In this document: one piece after another, positions 26,871 through 36,321 of the stretch
Layout of the letters: every line of letters begins with the position of its first letter
Numbering within the stretch: the first letter of the stretch is position 1
Source of the DNA: Parasphingopyxis sp.
GTDB taxonomy: Bacteria; Pseudomonadota; Alphaproteobacteria; Sphingomonadales; Sphingomonadaceae
Direction of reading: 5' to 3'
NCBI RefSeq assembly: GCF_028279465.1
Contig: NZ_JANQNS010000015.1
Location: 620,001 to 684,000 of the forward strand
Length of the DNA stretch: 64,000 nt
The notes under the pieces: generated by a model
The model's database searches: none
Seen by the model: the letters and a program-made list of their open reading frames with translations, nothing else
What the model was told of the DNA's origin: nothing
Made by a program: the position numbers and the translations under genes

Positions 26871-27248
26871 ATGAGCTTTTTGAAAACCCTTTTCTGGATC
26901 GTGCTGTCGGCCGTGGTTGTGCTGTTTTCGATCAACAACTGGCTGCCGGTTACCGTCAATCTGTGGGGCGGGCTCGAGGCCGATGTAAAAATGCCGGTCC
27001 TCGTACTCTTCTTCTTTCTCGTCGGGTTTCTACCGACCTTTGCTTACTATCGCACCAAGGCATGGCGCTTGAGCAAGCGCGTCGACAGCCTGTCGCGCCA
27101 GCTCGCCGATGAACGCGGCATGCGGACCTTCCGCGCGCCGCAACGCCCCGGTGCGGAAGAACCGACTGCGGCGACAGACGAACCGCCGGCTAGTCCCGAG
27201 GGCGAGTTGCAGCTCGACACGCCATTGCCGAGCGAGAGCAAGTCATGA
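26871..27248 (+). CDS. LapA-domain (DUF1049) membrane protein
   Basis: A 125-residue protein with two N-terminal membrane helices (FLKTLFWIVLSAVVVLFS, residues 3-20, and MPVLVLFFFLVGFLPTF, about 44-60) joined by the N-N-W-x-P-V-T-V-N-x-W-G loop typical of the LapA/DUF1049 family. A charged cytoplasmic region and a Pro/Glu-rich tail follow. In E. coli LapA helps regulate lipopolysaccharide assembly; here the role is inferred by family only. Its stop overlaps the pyrF ATG, making it the first gene of the lapA-pyrF-trp-acc-fol run. ATG 26871 was chosen over upstream in-frame starts because it begins the first helix. Confidence 0.82.
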   Translation: MSFLKTLFWIVLSAVVVLFSINNWLPVTVNLWGGLEADVKMPVLVLFFFLVGFLPTFAYYRTKAWRLSKRVDSLSRQLADERGMRTFRAPQRPGAEEPTAATDEPPASPEGELQLDTPLPSESKS

Positions 27249-27919
27249 ACTGCCCGATCTACATCGCGCTCGATACGCCGGATATGGACAAGGCGAAGGC
27301 GATCGCATCTGCCGTACGCAATCATATCGGGGGCATCAAGCTGGGCCTCGAATTCTTTGCCGCCAACGGGCCTGCGGGCCTGAAGGAGATGGCGGCGCTC
27401 GATCTACCCATCTTTCTCGACCTAAAGCTGCACGATATTCCCAATACGGTGGCCAAAGCGGTGCAAGCGCTGCGCCCGATCGAGCCCGCGGTGCTGACCG
27501 TGCATGCCGGCGGCGGCCGCGCGATGATGGAGGATGCCAAAGCCGCCGCGCCTATCGGTACGAAGGTCGTCGGCGTAACCGTGCTGACCAGCCTCGATGG
27601 AGAAGACCTGCATGACATGGGCGTTGCGGGCGATCCGCATGATCAAGTGATGCGCTTGACCGAACTGGCCAAACTATCCGGTCTCGACGGGGTGGTTTGT
27701 TCGGGCCGGGAAGTCGCGGCGGCCAAGGAAATCTGGCCGGACGGCTTTTTCGTGGTGCCGGGCGTGCGGCCTGCAAGCGGCAAGACCGCCGATCAGAAGC
27801 GCACCGTAACGCCGGCAGACGCCATGCATGCCGGCGCATCCATCATCGTCATCGGCCGACCCATCACGCAAGCGGACGAACCCGATCTCGCCGCCCGGGC
27901 GATAGAAGCAACGCTCTGA
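27245..27919 (+). CDS. pyrF: Orotidine 5'-phosphate decarboxylase
   Basis: A 224-residue TIM-barrel enzyme converting OMP to UMP, the last step of de novo pyrimidine synthesis. The catalytic segment FLDLKLHDIPNTV (residues 57-69) contains the Asp-Lys-Asp charge network. The phosphate-binding end VVPGVRPASG and IVIGRPITQ are visible. The ATG overlaps the lapA stop (ATGA), and trpF starts 2 bp after its stop. The length is typical. Confidence 0.97.
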   Translation: MNCPIYIALDTPDMDKAKAIASAVRNHIGGIKLGLEFFAANGPAGLKEMAALDLPIFLDLKLHDIPNTVAKAVQALRPIEPAVLTVHAGGGRAMMEDAKAAAPIGTKVVGVTVLTSLDGEDLHDMGVAGDPHDQVMRLTELAKLSGLDGVVCSGREVAAAKEIWPDGFFVVPGVRPASGKTADQKRTVTPADAMHAGASIIVIGRPITQADEPDLAARAIEATL

Positions 27920-27921
27920 CA

Positions 27922-28566
27922 ATGGCCGATATCGATGTGAAGATATGCGGCCTGACCACGGCCGAAGCGATAGAGGCCGCCGCCCATGCCGGGGCGAGCC
28001 ATGCAGGTTTCATGTTTTACGAACCGAGTCCCCGCAATATCCGGCCACGCGAGGCGCCCGCGCTCGCCAAGCATGTGCCCGCATCGATGAAACGCGTCGG
28101 CGTGTTCGTCGAACCGGACGATTCGCTTTTGGAACGCGCCATCCGGGCCGCCCGGCTCGATATCGTGCAGCTGCACGGCGACGAGCGGCCGGAACGGTTG
28201 AAATCGATCAAGGCGCGGCTCGATGTGGACATCTGGAAGGCTATTCCTGTCAGCACGGCCAGCGATCTTGAGCGGGCCCGGCGCTATCGCGAGGATGCCG
28301 ATCTGATCCTGTTCGATGCGCGGACGCCCAAAACCTCCCGCCTTCCCGGCGGCATGGGCATCGCATTCGACTGGAAGCTGCTCAACAAATACAACCACAA
28401 AACCGACTGGGGTCTCTCCGGCGGACTTACACCGGACACCGTTGCCGAAGCGATCGCCATCACCAATGCGCCGCTGCTCGATGTATCGTCCGGCGTGGAA
28501 AGCGAGCGGGGCGTCAAAGACCCTGTAAAGATCGCGCAATTTATGGAAGCCGTGAAAGCCGCATGA
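27922..28566 (+). CDS. trpF: Phosphoribosylanthranilate isomerase
   Basis: A 214-residue TIM-barrel isomerase of tryptophan synthesis. The catalytic Cys lies in VKICGLTT (residues 6-13), with the general-acid Asp in [11 protein letters not shown] phosphate-binding [10 protein letters not shown] motif lies near residue 160. The ATG at 27922 follows the pyrF stop by 2 bp; a longer frame antisense-free of support upstream is ignored. The stop overlaps the trpB ATG. Confidence 0.97.
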   Translation: MADIDVKICGLTTAEAIEAAAHAGASHAGFMFYEPSPRNIRPREAPALAKHVPASMKRVGVFVEPDDSLLERAIRAARLDIVQLHGDERPERLKSIKARLDVDIWKAIPVSTASDLERARRYREDADLILFDARTPKTSRLPGGMGIAFDWKLLNKYNHKTDWGLSGGLTPDTVAEAIAITNAPLLDVSSGVESERGVKDPVKIAQFMEAVKAA

Positions 28567-29804
28567 CCAACCACTCCCCTGCCCCGAACAGCTATCGCAC
28601 CCAGCCCGACGAAAGCGGGCATTTCGGCGACTATGGTGGACGCTACGTCGCCGAAACGCTGATGCCGCTGATCCTCGATCTTGAGAAGGAATATCGCGCG
28701 GCCAAGCAGGACCCGGCATTCAAGGCGGAATTTGACGATCTGCTTGAACATTATGTCGGCCGCCCTTCCCCGCTCTACTATGCCGAGCGGCTGACCGAGT
28801 TGATGCGTCAGAACGCGGATGAGGGGATGGGCGCGGAAATCTGGTTCAAACGCGACGAGCTCAACCATACCGGCGCGCACAAGATCAATAATTGTATCGG
28901 GCAAATCCTGCTCGCCAAGCGCATGGGCAAGACCCGGATTATCGCGGAAACCGGGGCTGGTCAGCATGGCGTGGCGACGGCGACCGTTGCAGCACGCTTC
29001 GGCCTTCCCTGCGTCGTCTATATGGGCGCGCGGGATATGGAGCGGCAGCAGCCCAATGTATTCCGCATGAAATTGCTCGGCGCGGAGGTGATCGGTGTCG
29101 AAAGCGGTGCACGCACACTCAAGGATGCGATGAACGAGGCGTTGCGCGACTGGGTCGCGAATGTCGATGATACATTCTACATCATCGGCACGGCGGCCGG
29201 TCCGCATCCCTATCCGGAACTCGTCCGCGACTTTCAAAGCGTGATCGGCACCGAAGCACGCGCGCAGCTGATGGAGCGCACGGGCAAGCTGCCCGATCTG
29301 CTCGTCGCGGCGATTGGTGGCGGTTCCAATGCGCTCGGCCTCTTCCACCCGTTTCTCGATGACAAGATCGTCGAGATGATGGGCGTGGAAGCCGCCGGCA
29401 CGGGCCTCGACAAGAAGCATGCGGCCAGCCTGACGGGCGGATCGCCCGGTATCCTGCACGGCAACAAGACCTATCTGCTGCAGGATGAAGACGGGCAGAT
29501 TGCAGAAGCACACTCGATCAGCGCCGGCCTCGACTATCCGGGGATCGGCCCCGAACATAGCTGGCTTAAGGAAACCGAGCGCGTGATGTATACGAGCGTG
29601 ACGGACGATGAGGCGCTCGATGCGTTTCAGCTGCTCTGCCGCGCGGAAGGTATCATCCCGGCGCTCGAACCGAGCCATGCGCTCGCCGTGACCATCGCCG
29701 AAGCACCGAAACGCAAGCGCGACGCGATCATCCTGATGAATCTTTGCGGCCGCGGCGACAAGGATATTTTTACGGTTGCCGAAGCGCTTGGAGTAGAGAT
29801 GTGA
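28563..29804 (+). CDS. trpB: Tryptophan synthase beta chain
   Basis: A 413-residue PLP enzyme condensing indole with serine. The PLP lysine is K107 in GAHKINN, and the phosphate loop is GGGSNALG. The N-terminal [13 protein letters not shown] motif is diagnostic of TrpB1. The indole is channelled from the alpha subunit encoded next. Translational overlaps occur at both ends: ATGA with trpF and GTGA with trpA. Confidence 0.98.
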   Translation: MTNHSPAPNSYRTQPDESGHFGDYGGRYVAETLMPLILDLEKEYRAAKQDPAFKAEFDDLLEHYVGRPSPLYYAERLTELMRQNADEGMGAEIWFKRDELNHTGAHKINNCIGQILLAKRMGKTRIIAETGAGQHGVATATVAARFGLPCVVYMGARDMERQQPNVFRMKLLGAEVIGVESGARTLKDAMNEALRDWVANVDDTFYIIGTAAGPHPYPELVRDFQSVIGTEARAQLMERTGKLPDLLVAAIGGGSNALGLFHPFLDDKIVEMMGVEAAGTGLDKKHAASLTGGSPGILHGNKTYLLQDEDGQIAEAHSISAGLDYPGIGPEHSWLKETERVMYTSVTDDEALDAFQLLCRAEGIIPALEPSHALAVTIAEAPKRKRDAIILMNLCGRGDKDIFTVAEALGVEM

Positions 29805-30610
29805 GTGAGCGTCTCGGCGAGGCATTCACGAGTCTGCGTACGGATAATCGGGCTGCGCTTGTCGCGTTCATAACGGCCGGCGACCCAACCATCGATGACA
29901 CTGGTGCCGTGCTAGACGCCCTTGTCGAGGGCGGGGCCGATATTATTGAGCTCGGCATGCCGTTCACCGATCCGATGGCCGACGGCCCGTCGATCCAGGA
30001 GGCCAATCTGCGCGCGCTCGGCAAGGGCACGACTACAGCCGATATCTTCGCGATCGCCGAGGGTTTCCGGTCGCGGCATGCGAACGTGCCGCTGGTCCTT
30101 ATGGGCTATGCGAATCCGATGGTGCGGCGCGGGGCGCAATGGTTTGCGGATCAGTGCGCCGAAACGGGCGTCGACGGGGTGATTTGCGTCGACATTCCCG
30201 CGGAAGAGGATGGCGCGCTCGGCCCCGCGCTGCGCGATGCCGGCATAGACGTTATCCGGCTCGCGACTCCCACCACTGATGAAGCCCGCCTTCCCGCGGT
30301 TCTCGAAGGTGCGTCCGGTTTTCTCTACTATGTGTCGGTCGCCGGGATCACCGGCAAGCAGCAGGCGGCACAGGCCAGCATCGCCGCCGCCGTCTCCGCG
30401 CTCAAGGCGAAAACGGACCTTCCCGTCGCCGTCGGTTTCGGTGTTCGCACACCGGAACAGGCCGCCGATATTGCCCGTGTCGCCGATGGCGTTGTCGTCG
30501 GATCGGCGATCGTCGAACTGGTTGGGAAACATGGCGCGGATGCACCGCAACCGGTGCGCGACTATGTTAAGTCGCTGTCCGACGCTATACGGTCTGCGCG
30601 AAACAGTTAG
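29801..30610 (+). CDS. trpA: Tryptophan synthase alpha chain
   Basis: A 269-residue TIM-barrel lyase cleaving indole-3-glycerol phosphate. The catalytic Glu lies in [16 protein letters not shown] (near residue 50) and the Asp in [13 protein letters not shown]. It starts with GTG (29801) overlapping the trpB stop, giving [12 protein letters not shown]; an upstream in-frame ATG lies within trpB and is rejected. It is followed 10 bp later by accD. Confidence 0.97.
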   Translation: MSERLGEAFTSLRTDNRAALVAFITAGDPTIDDTGAVLDALVEGGADIIELGMPFTDPMADGPSIQEANLRALGKGTTTADIFAIAEGFRSRHANVPLVLMGYANPMVRRGAQWFADQCAETGVDGVICVDIPAEEDGALGPALRDAGIDVIRLATPTTDEARLPAVLEGASGFLYYVSVAGITGKQQAAQASIAAAVSALKAKTDLPVAVGFGVRTPEQAADIARVADGVVVGSAIVELVGKHGADAPQPVRDYVKSLSDAIRSARNS

Positions 30611-30620
30611 GAAAGCGCCC

Positions 30621-31475
30621 ATGAACTGGTTCAACAATGTCCGAAATCGCATTCCCTTCATCTCGAAGCGGACGACCGAGGATACGCTCTGGCATAAATG
30701 CCCGAATTGCCAGCAGATGATTTTCACCAAAGAATATGAGGAAAATCTGTCCGTCTGCCCGGAATGCGGTTTCCATGGCCGGATCGGGCCTTCGCAGCGC
30801 TTCCTTCAACTCTTCGATGATCATAGCTGGGAGGAGCTGCCCGCCCCGCGCGTCAAAGAAGATCCGCTGAAATTCCGCGATCAGAAACGTTATGTCGACC
30901 GGCTGAAAGCGGCTCGCAATGCGACCGGTGAAAGCGATGCCTTCGTCAATGCGCGCGGTACGATTAAGGGGCACAAAGCCGTGATCGGCGTGCAGGATTT
31001 CGCTTTCATGGGCGGATCGATGGGGCTCGCCGTCGGTGAAGCCTTTGTCCGTGGCGCGCGTGCGGCCGTCGAGGCACAGTGCCCCTATATCGTATTCACG
31101 GCCTCGGGCGGCGCGCGCATGCAGGAAGGCGCGCTATCGCTGATGCAGATGCCGAAGATGACAGTGGCCGTCGAGGAGCTGCGCGAAGCCGGCCTCCCCT
31201 ATATCGTCGTGCTGACCGATCCGACTTCCGGCGGCGTGATGGCGAGCTATGCGATGCTTGGCGATGTGCAGATCGCCGAACCCAAAGCGCTGCTCGCCTT
31301 TACCGGGCGACGCGTGATCGAGAATACGATCCGCGAGAAACTACCCGATAATTTCCAGAGCGCCGAATACCTGCTCGATCATGGCGCGCTCGACATGATC
31401 GTCGCCCGCAAGGAGTTGCGCGATACGCTCGCCCAACTGATCGACTTTCTCCTGCCGGCCGAACAGGCGGCCTGA
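30621..31475 (+). CDS. accD: Acetyl-CoA carboxylase carboxyltransferase subunit beta
   Basis: A 284-residue carboxyltransferase subunit for malonyl-CoA synthesis. The N-terminal zinc ribbon CPNC...CPEC (C27, C30, C46, C49) and the crotonase-like core ([23 protein letters not shown]) are clear. AGGAAAG lies upstream of the ATG at 30621; earlier in-frame sequence belongs to trpA antiphase and is not used. Pairing of accD with trp and folC is the usual alphaproteobacterial order. Confidence 0.97.
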   Translation: MNWFNNVRNRIPFISKRTTEDTLWHKCPNCQQMIFTKEYEENLSVCPECGFHGRIGPSQRFLQLFDDHSWEELPAPRVKEDPLKFRDQKRYVDRLKAARNATGESDAFVNARGTIKGHKAVIGVQDFAFMGGSMGLAVGEAFVRGARAAVEAQCPYIVFTASGGARMQEGALSLMQMPKMTVAVEELREAGLPYIVVLTDPTSGGVMASYAMLGDVQIAEPKALLAFTGRRVIENTIREKLPDNFQSAEYLLDHGALDMIVARKELRDTLAQLIDFLLPAEQAA

Positions 31476-31489
31476 CGACAGCCACCGCG

Positions 31490-32800
31490 ATGCCCGATCA
31501 TGCCCGTTCGGACGATCCGGCCGTCCAGAAACAGCTCGACCGGCTCGCGACGCTCTCGCCGGGCCGCGATACGCTGGGGCTGGAGCGGATAGCAGCGCTG
31601 CTCGACCGGCTCGGCAATCCGCAACGCGCTCTGCCCCCGGTTTTCCATGTCGCAGGCACCAATGGCAAAGGCTCGACCTGCGCTTTTCTGCGCGCTGCAA
31701 TCGAAGCGGCCGGGTTGTCCGCGCATGTCTATACGAGCCCACATCTCGTACGGTTCAACGAGCGCATCCGCATTGCCGGAAAACTAGTCGAAGATGCCGT
31801 GCTGGCCGAGCTTCTCGAAATGGTGCTGGATCAGGCCGAGGGCATCGATCCGAGCTTTTTCGAGGCAACCACGGCCGCCGCGTTTCTCGCTTTCTCGCGC
31901 ACTCCAGCGGATGCATCGATTATCGAAGTCGGCCTTGGCGGGCGGCTCGACGCGACGAATGTCATCGAACGGCCGCTCGTCTGCGGCATCGCGCATCTCG
32001 GCATCGATCATGAAGCGTTTTTGGGATCGGATATCGTCGGCATCGCGGCGGAAAAGGCCGGGATAGCGAAACGCGGCAGGCCACTGGTCACGCAAAGCTA
32101 TCCCAATCCGGTGGGGCAATCGATCGCGCGGATCGCCGAGCAGAATGGCGCGGAATGGCTACCGCGCGGTCGCGATTGGCGCGGTGCACCCTATCGTGGG
32201 CAACTGCATTATCGCGATCATGAAACGGTGTTGCGTCTGCCGCTGCCGGCCCTGCCCGGGCCGCATCAGGCGGACAATGCGTTGCTCGCAATCGCCATGC
32301 TGCGCCACCAGCGCGCGCTCGATGTGCCTGAGGCCGCGTTGCGCGCCGCAATGGGCTGGGCCGACTGGCCCGCGCGGCTGCAGAAGCTGGAGCCCGGACC
32401 GCTAACCGACATACTGCCCCCGGAAACCGAGATATGGCTCGACGGCGGACACAATGTGCTCGCAGCAGGAGCGTTGGCAGCCCATTTCGCCGATCAAGAA
32501 GGCATTCGCCTCATCATGGGTATGCTGTCCAACAAGGATCCGGAAGGTTTCCTATCGGCGCTCCCGCAGGTCCGTTCCGCGACTTTCATACCAATCGACA
32601 ATCACGCGCATCATCCGCCAGACAAGCTTGCGGAAATTGCGCGAAAACTCGGTGTAGCGGCGCACACGGCACCTACGATTTCTGCCGCGCTGGACGAGCT
32701 GGTTAGCGAAAACGTTCAGCCGGAACGCCCATTGGTGATTACAGGTTCGCTCTATCTGGCCGGCGATGTGCTGCGCCTCAACAATTCTCTGCCCGAATGA
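31490..32800 (+). CDS. folC: Folylpolyglutamate synthase/dihydrofolate synthase
   Basis: A 436-residue Mur-ligase-family enzyme adding glutamates to folates (and making dihydrofolate from dihydropteroate). The ATP loop AGTNGKGST is at residues 55-63. An omega-type YTSPHLVRFNERI motif and the C-terminal LDGGHN segment are typical. The start at 31490 lies 14 bp after the accD stop with no strong Shine-Dalgarno, suggesting coupling. It ends just before a palindromic control site of the next gene. Confidence 0.96.
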   Translation: MPDHARSDDPAVQKQLDRLATLSPGRDTLGLERIAALLDRLGNPQRALPPVFHVAGTNGKGSTCAFLRAAIEAAGLSAHVYTSPHLVRFNERIRIAGKLVEDAVLAELLEMVLDQAEGIDPSFFEATTAAAFLAFSRTPADASIIEVGLGGRLDATNVIERPLVCGIAHLGIDHEAFLGSDIVGIAAEKAGIAKRGRPLVTQSYPNPVGQSIARIAEQNGAEWLPRGRDWRGAPYRGQLHYRDHETVLRLPLPALPGPHQADNALLAIAMLRHQRALDVPEAALRAAMGWADWPARLQKLEPGPLTDILPPETEIWLDGGHNVLAAGALAAHFADQEGIRLIMGMLSNKDPEGFLSALPQVRSATFIPIDNHAHHPPDKLAEIARKLGVAAHTAPTISAALDELVSENVQPERPLVITGSLYLAGDVLRLNNSLPE

Positions 32801-32804
32801 TTTT

Positions 32805-32823
32805 ATTGCGATTGACTTGCATT
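32805..32823 (+). promoter_or_regulatory. Palindromic operator-like site (possible Fur-type box) with promoter
   Basis: ATTGCGATTGACTTGCATT is an imperfect 19-bp palindrome located only 4 bp after the folC stop. A TTGCGA (32806-32811) and TATAAA (32828-32833) pair with 16-bp spacing overlaps it, giving a plausible promoter for the downstream small gene. The half-site style resembles iron-regulator boxes known from sphingomonads, but no regulator can be assigned by eye. Confidence 0.4.
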
Positions 32824-32840
32824 AGCATATAAACGATCAA

Positions 32841-32863
32841 GGCTTCCCAACGAAAAGGAAGCC
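32841..32863 (+). promoter_or_regulatory. Hairpin covering the Shine-Dalgarno of the DUF6628-like gene
   Basis: Perfect 7-bp stem GGCTTCC/GGAAGCC around a 9-nt loop, ending one base before the GTG start at 32865. The AAGGAA that would serve as ribosome-binding site is in the 3' arm, so the structure could restrict translation. Confidence 0.45.
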
Positions 32864-32864
32864 T

Positions 32865-33281
32865 GTGCCCGATTCCACCAAATTCGATACGATGCTGCCC
32901 CATGTCGCGCCGACTTGCGGAGATGCGCGCACCCTGCTCTTCGCCATCCGCCGCATGGCGATCCACGGCATCGACGACGCCTTTGCCGTAAATGCCATGA
33001 TAGCGGCCTATGGAATGCGCTACCGCAAGCCCCTCTTGCTGCTACGCACGATGCTAATCGATGTTGCCCGCAACGCGCGGGCCAACATCGTTGTTACGCC
33101 ATGCTGCTCACCGCGCATGACCGCACATGAACACGCCCTGCTCTCGGCAATCGGAGATCCCGAAAACGCGGCGACGCATCTGTCTTCACTTATTGACGGC
33201 AGGGGCGTGCCGACAACGCGCGCTACCGTTGCCGCGCTCGGCGAAAGCCTAGCAGCTTTGGGGCAACCGCTGTCTATTTGA
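32865..33281 (+). CDS. Small protein, DUF6628-like
   Basis: A 138-residue protein without signal peptide. A central motif LLFAIRRMAIHGIDDA, RKPLLLLRTMLIDVARNA and a VTPCCSPRMTAHEHALLSAI segment with vicinal cysteines (near residue 86) match my memory of the sphingomonad-restricted DUF6628 family, function unknown. The CC pair could bind metal or a cofactor, but that is speculation. The start is GTG 32865, immediately after an RBS-covering hairpin. Its 3' end overlaps the convergent ampG by 8 bp. A promoter with an operator-like palindrome lies just upstream, suggesting regulation separate from folC. Confidence 0.7.
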   Translation: MPDSTKFDTMLPHVAPTCGDARTLLFAIRRMAIHGIDDAFAVNAMIAAYGMRYRKPLLLLRTMLIDVARNARANIVVTPCCSPRMTAHEHALLSAIGDPENAATHLSSLIDGRGVPTTRATVAALGESLAALGQPLSI

Positions 33282-34629
33282 ACGCGTGTTCAGACTTGTC
33301 TTCGGCCTCCGAACCCGCCGTGCCCAACGACCGATCGACGAGCCCGGAGCGAATCATCCACCAGAACAGGAATACGCCGGGAAAGGCGGCCGCCGTCGTC
33401 AGTAGGTAGAAATTCACATAACCCATCGCCTCGATCAGTGATCCCGCCGTCGTACCGGTCAAAAAGCGGCCGAGAATACTGGCAGCGGCTGATAATAAGG
33501 CGAACTGCGTCGCCGTGAAGCGTAGATTACAGAGCGCCGAGAGATAGGCGACGACCGCGACCCCGCCGATGCCACTCGCGAAATTTTCGAAACCGATCGC
33601 CGCAGCCATACCGATATTGCTGTGGCCCACCGCCGCCAGCGCTGCGAAGCTGAAATTCGATATGGCCATCAGGACTAGGCTGATCATCACCGACGTCTTC
33701 ATCCCAAGGCGGGCGTACAGAATGCCGCCGACGAAAATGCCGACCAGCAGAGCCCAGAAACCAACGCCGATGTCGTAGATTGCGATCTCGTCATTAGTGA
33801 AGCCGAGGTCCTCAAACAATAGGCGGAACGTAAGATTGGCCAACGTATCGCCGATTTTATGCACAAGTACGAACAGCAGTACCACTAACGCGCCAGAACG
33901 CTGGAAAAACTCCGTGAGCGGACTCACATAGGCGACCACCGCCGCAATCGGACCGCGCAACGGCTGTGGTTCTTGGTGCCTTTCGGGTTCGCCCATGAAT
34001 ACACCGGTGAAGAAAGCGAACAACGCAAAGAAGGAACAAACGAAATAGGCGATCGTCCAGTCGGCGCGCGCTGCTACGACCAGAGCCAAAGCGCCGGCCG
34101 CAGCAGCCCCGATCCGCCAGCCATATTGGCTCATTCCGGAACCGACTCCGAGCTGGCGCGGCTCAAGCAGTTCGATACGATATCCGTCAATGACGATATC
34201 GAAGGTCGCGCCGGCAACGCCGACAAGTATGGCCGCAACCGCGACGCGCAGGATCGATTCATTCGGATCGAGACTGCCAAGATACATGATCGCCAGCATT
34301 ACCAACACCGAGGTCAGCCACAGCCAGGAAACCCGTTGCCCGAAGCGGCCAATAATCGGCAGTTTCACTGCATCGATGATCGGCGCCCAAATCCATTTGA
34401 AATTATAGGCGAGAAAGGTCAGCGCGAAGGCGGTCACTGTCGATTTGTCGATCCCCGCCTGGGCCAGTCGCGTGGTCAGCGTCGCGGCTATCAATGCAAA
34501 AGGCGCGCCGGAGGAAATGCCCAGCGCCAGCGCCGCCAGAGGGGCCGCCTCGAAATAGGGTCTCACCCCGATTGGCAGATTGTCGCGCCATGTCCCGGTT
34601 GCAGCCACGGCTTGTTCGTTATCGGCCAT
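33274..34629 (-). CDS. AmpG-type MFS permease (muropeptide transporter family)
   Basis: A 451-residue major facilitator with 12-14 hydrophobic segments. The N-terminal region LGISSGAPFALIAATLTTRLAQAGIDKSTV (seen over residues 37-66) and FKWIWAPIIDAV are hallmarks of AmpG, which imports anhydromuropeptides for cell-wall recycling. No ampC or ampD gene is adjacent. Transport of another solute cannot be excluded, because AmpG-like paralogues are common in sphingomonads. The start MADNEQAVAATG at 34629 is used. The 3' end overlaps the DUF6628-like gene. Confidence 0.85.
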   Translation of the reverse strand: MADNEQAVAATGTWRDNLPIGVRPYFEAAPLAALALGISSGAPFALIAATLTTRLAQAGIDKSTVTAFALTFLAYNFKWIWAPIIDAVKLPIIGRFGQRVSWLWLTSVLVMLAIMYLGSLDPNESILRVAVAAILVGVAGATFDIVIDGYRIELLEPRQLGVGSGMSQYGWRIGAAAAGALALVVAARADWTIAYFVCSFFALFAFFTGVFMGEPERHQEPQPLRGPIAAVVAYVSPLTEFFQRSGALVVLLFVLVHKIGDTLANLTFRLLFEDLGFTNDEIAIYDIGVGFWALLVGIFVGGILYARLGMKTSVMISLVLMAISNFSFAALAAVGHSNIGMAAAIGFENFASGIGGVAVVAYLSALCNLRFTATQFALLSAAASILGRFLTGTTAGSLIEAMGYVNFYLLTTAAAFPGVFLFWWMIRSGLVDRSLGTAGSEAEDKSEHAFK

Positions 34630-34726
34630 ACTTCTTTCCCGCCCTATTTGGGCGAGAAACTAGCGGCAAAAACCGTGAGGGATAGCCCTGTTATCCACGC
34701 ATCGGCGCCGTTCGTCGATAAATCGG

Positions 34727-35509
34727 CTATCCGCCGAGATATTCCGCCGCGAGAATGGGGCCCGCAGCACCATCGCGCACAACGATCGCATGCCGGTCGC
34801 CTTGCGAAAGCAGCGCATTATCGCTGGCAATTATCGTGCTCAACGTCTCGCTGTTCATCGCACCAATGTCCTGCTCCGCAAGCACGACATTGGTGTAGCG
34901 CACCGAACGCCCACCATTCTCGCCACGCCCGATCGATACCGTCTCGCTGGCGTCGAGTGCTAGCAAACGGACCACCGCATCCCCCGAATGGGTTCCGGCA
35001 ACGGTAACGCGATATCCGGACCGGTCGTCTCCGGTGATGTCTATGGATAGGAGTTGCTCGTCTGCACGCGCTTCCGCCACGGCCTCGGCAAGTTCTGCCC
35101 GCCGCGATCCGACGAGGCCGATACGCCCGTCGACCACCGCTTGCGGGGTGTAGGACCGGCCACCGCCCCGCTCGAGGCGCTGCGCGTAACGCCGCTGCAA
35201 TTGCGTGTTTTCCTCACGCCCCAGCGTATCGCGCCAACCCAGCCTGTCCCAATAGGTCACCGGGCGGGTAATGACGACGAGATCGGGATCGTCGACGAGT
35301 TCCGCGACCAGCGCATCGGCCGGGGGACAGGACGAGCAACCCTGGCTCGTGAACAGTTCGATGGCGACAGGGCCACGCTCCGTGGCTGCCGATGCCAGCA
35401 CGACGTCTTCCAGCTCCTCTGCCCGCTCTTCATGGGTTTCCATCGGCGCGCACGCGGCCAGGGAAAGCGCCGCAGCGGCTGTGGCAATAGTGGTGCGCAA
35501 GTGTCGCAT
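34727..35509 (-). CDS. DUF1223 thioredoxin-like lipoprotein
   Basis: A 260-residue exported protein. The N-terminal signal ends in a lipobox LAAC (Cys18), so it is probably a lipoprotein. The domain start VAIELFTSQGCSSCPPADALV contains the C-x-x-C motif of the DUF1223 family, which has a thioredoxin-like fold of unknown function. The conserved YWDRLGWRDTLG and YTPQAVVDG motifs follow. The start at 35509 (MRHLRTTIA) gives a normal signal peptide; the open frame is longer. It is divergent from the pseudouridine synthase gene across 71 bp. Confidence 0.85.
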   Translation of the reverse strand: MRHLRTTIATAAAALSLAACAPMETHEERAEELEDVVLASAATERGPVAIELFTSQGCSSCPPADALVAELVDDPDLVVITRPVTYWDRLGWRDTLGREENTQLQRRYAQRLERGGGRSYTPQAVVDGRIGLVGSRRAELAEAVAEARADEQLLSIDITGDDRSGYRVTVAGTHSGDAVVRLLALDASETVSIGRGENGGRSVRYTNVVLAEQDIGAMNSETLSTIIASDNALLSQGDRHAIVVRDGAAGPILAAEYLGG

Positions 35510-35580
35510 AGCGGAATTCCATTTCGTCGTTTGCTTTCCCTTTGTTCGCAATTCCCGGAAAAAGGGTTACAGCAAGCCGC

Positions 35581-36321
35581 ATGGCGGGGCCCGGGAAACA
35601 GCGCGAAGACCAGCGTATTGCCAAACTGCTGGCGCGCGCGGGCGTGGCATCGCGGCGCGAAGTCGAGCGGATGATCGCAGCCGGCCGGATCGCGATCGAC
35701 GGCAAGACGCTGGATACGCCAGCCACGCTCGTCAAATCGCTGCACGGCGTCACCGTGGACGGGCAACAGGTTGGCCAGCCCATTCCGGCCAAGCTCTACT
35801 GCTTTCACAAGCCTGCCGGTGTCTTGACGACGGAGCGCGATCCGAAGGGCCGGCCGACAATCTATGACCGTTTGCCCAAAGGCCTGCCGCGCCTGATGCC
35901 GATCGGGCGGCTCGATCTGAACACAGAAGGCCTGTTACTGATGACCAATGATGGCGGACTCAAACGGCAGATGGAGCTGCCGGCGTCCGGCGTCGAACGT
36001 ACATATCGCGCCCGCGCCTTTGGCCAAATCAGTCAGGAGCAGCTCGAAGGGTTGATCGATGGTATCACGATCGAGGGTGTCCGATATGGCTCGATTGACG
36101 CCAATCTCGAACGGCGCACCGGTCGCAACCAGTGGATCGAGATGAAGCTGGCCGAGGGAAAAAACCGCGAGGTACGGCGCGTGCTCGAGCATTTCGGGCT
36201 GAGGGTCAGCCGCCTGATCCGCACGGCCTATGGCCCCTTCTATCTTGGCGATATTCCGAAAGGCGGAGTCGAACAGGTGCGCCAGCACGATCTGGTAAAA
36301 TTTCGCCAGTCTCTGCAATGA
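35581..36321 (+). CDS. 23S rRNA pseudouridine synthase, RsuA/RluB/E/F family
   Basis: A 246-residue enzyme with an N-terminal S4 RNA-binding domain (RIAKLLARAGVASRREVERMI, residues 11-31) and a catalytic domain. The catalytic Asp is in GRLDLNTEGLLLMTNDG (near residues 107-123). RluB-type activity on 23S rRNA is most likely, but RsuA/RluE/RluF cannot be separated by eye. ATG 35581 begins the basic N-terminus. The stop overlaps the rsmD ATG, so two rRNA modification enzymes are co-translated. Confidence 0.9.
   Translation: MAGPGKQREDQRIAKLLARAGVASRREVERMIAAGRIAIDGKTLDTPATLVKSLHGVTVDGQQVGQPIPAKLYCFHKPAGVLTTERDPKGRPTIYDRLPKGLPRLMPIGRLDLNTEGLLLMTNDGGLKRQMELPASGVERTYRARAFGQISQEQLEGLIDGITIEGVRYGSIDANLERRTGRNQWIEMKLAEGKNREVRRVLEHFGLRVSRLIRTAYGPFYLGDIPKGGVEQVRQHDLVKFRQSLQ

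Noticed and set aside
26871-32800. The lapA-pyrF-trpFBA-accD-folC run as a new biosynthetic cluster
   Set aside because: trpF-trpB-trpA-accD-folC is an established order in alphaproteobacteria; it is housekeeping, not a new pathway.
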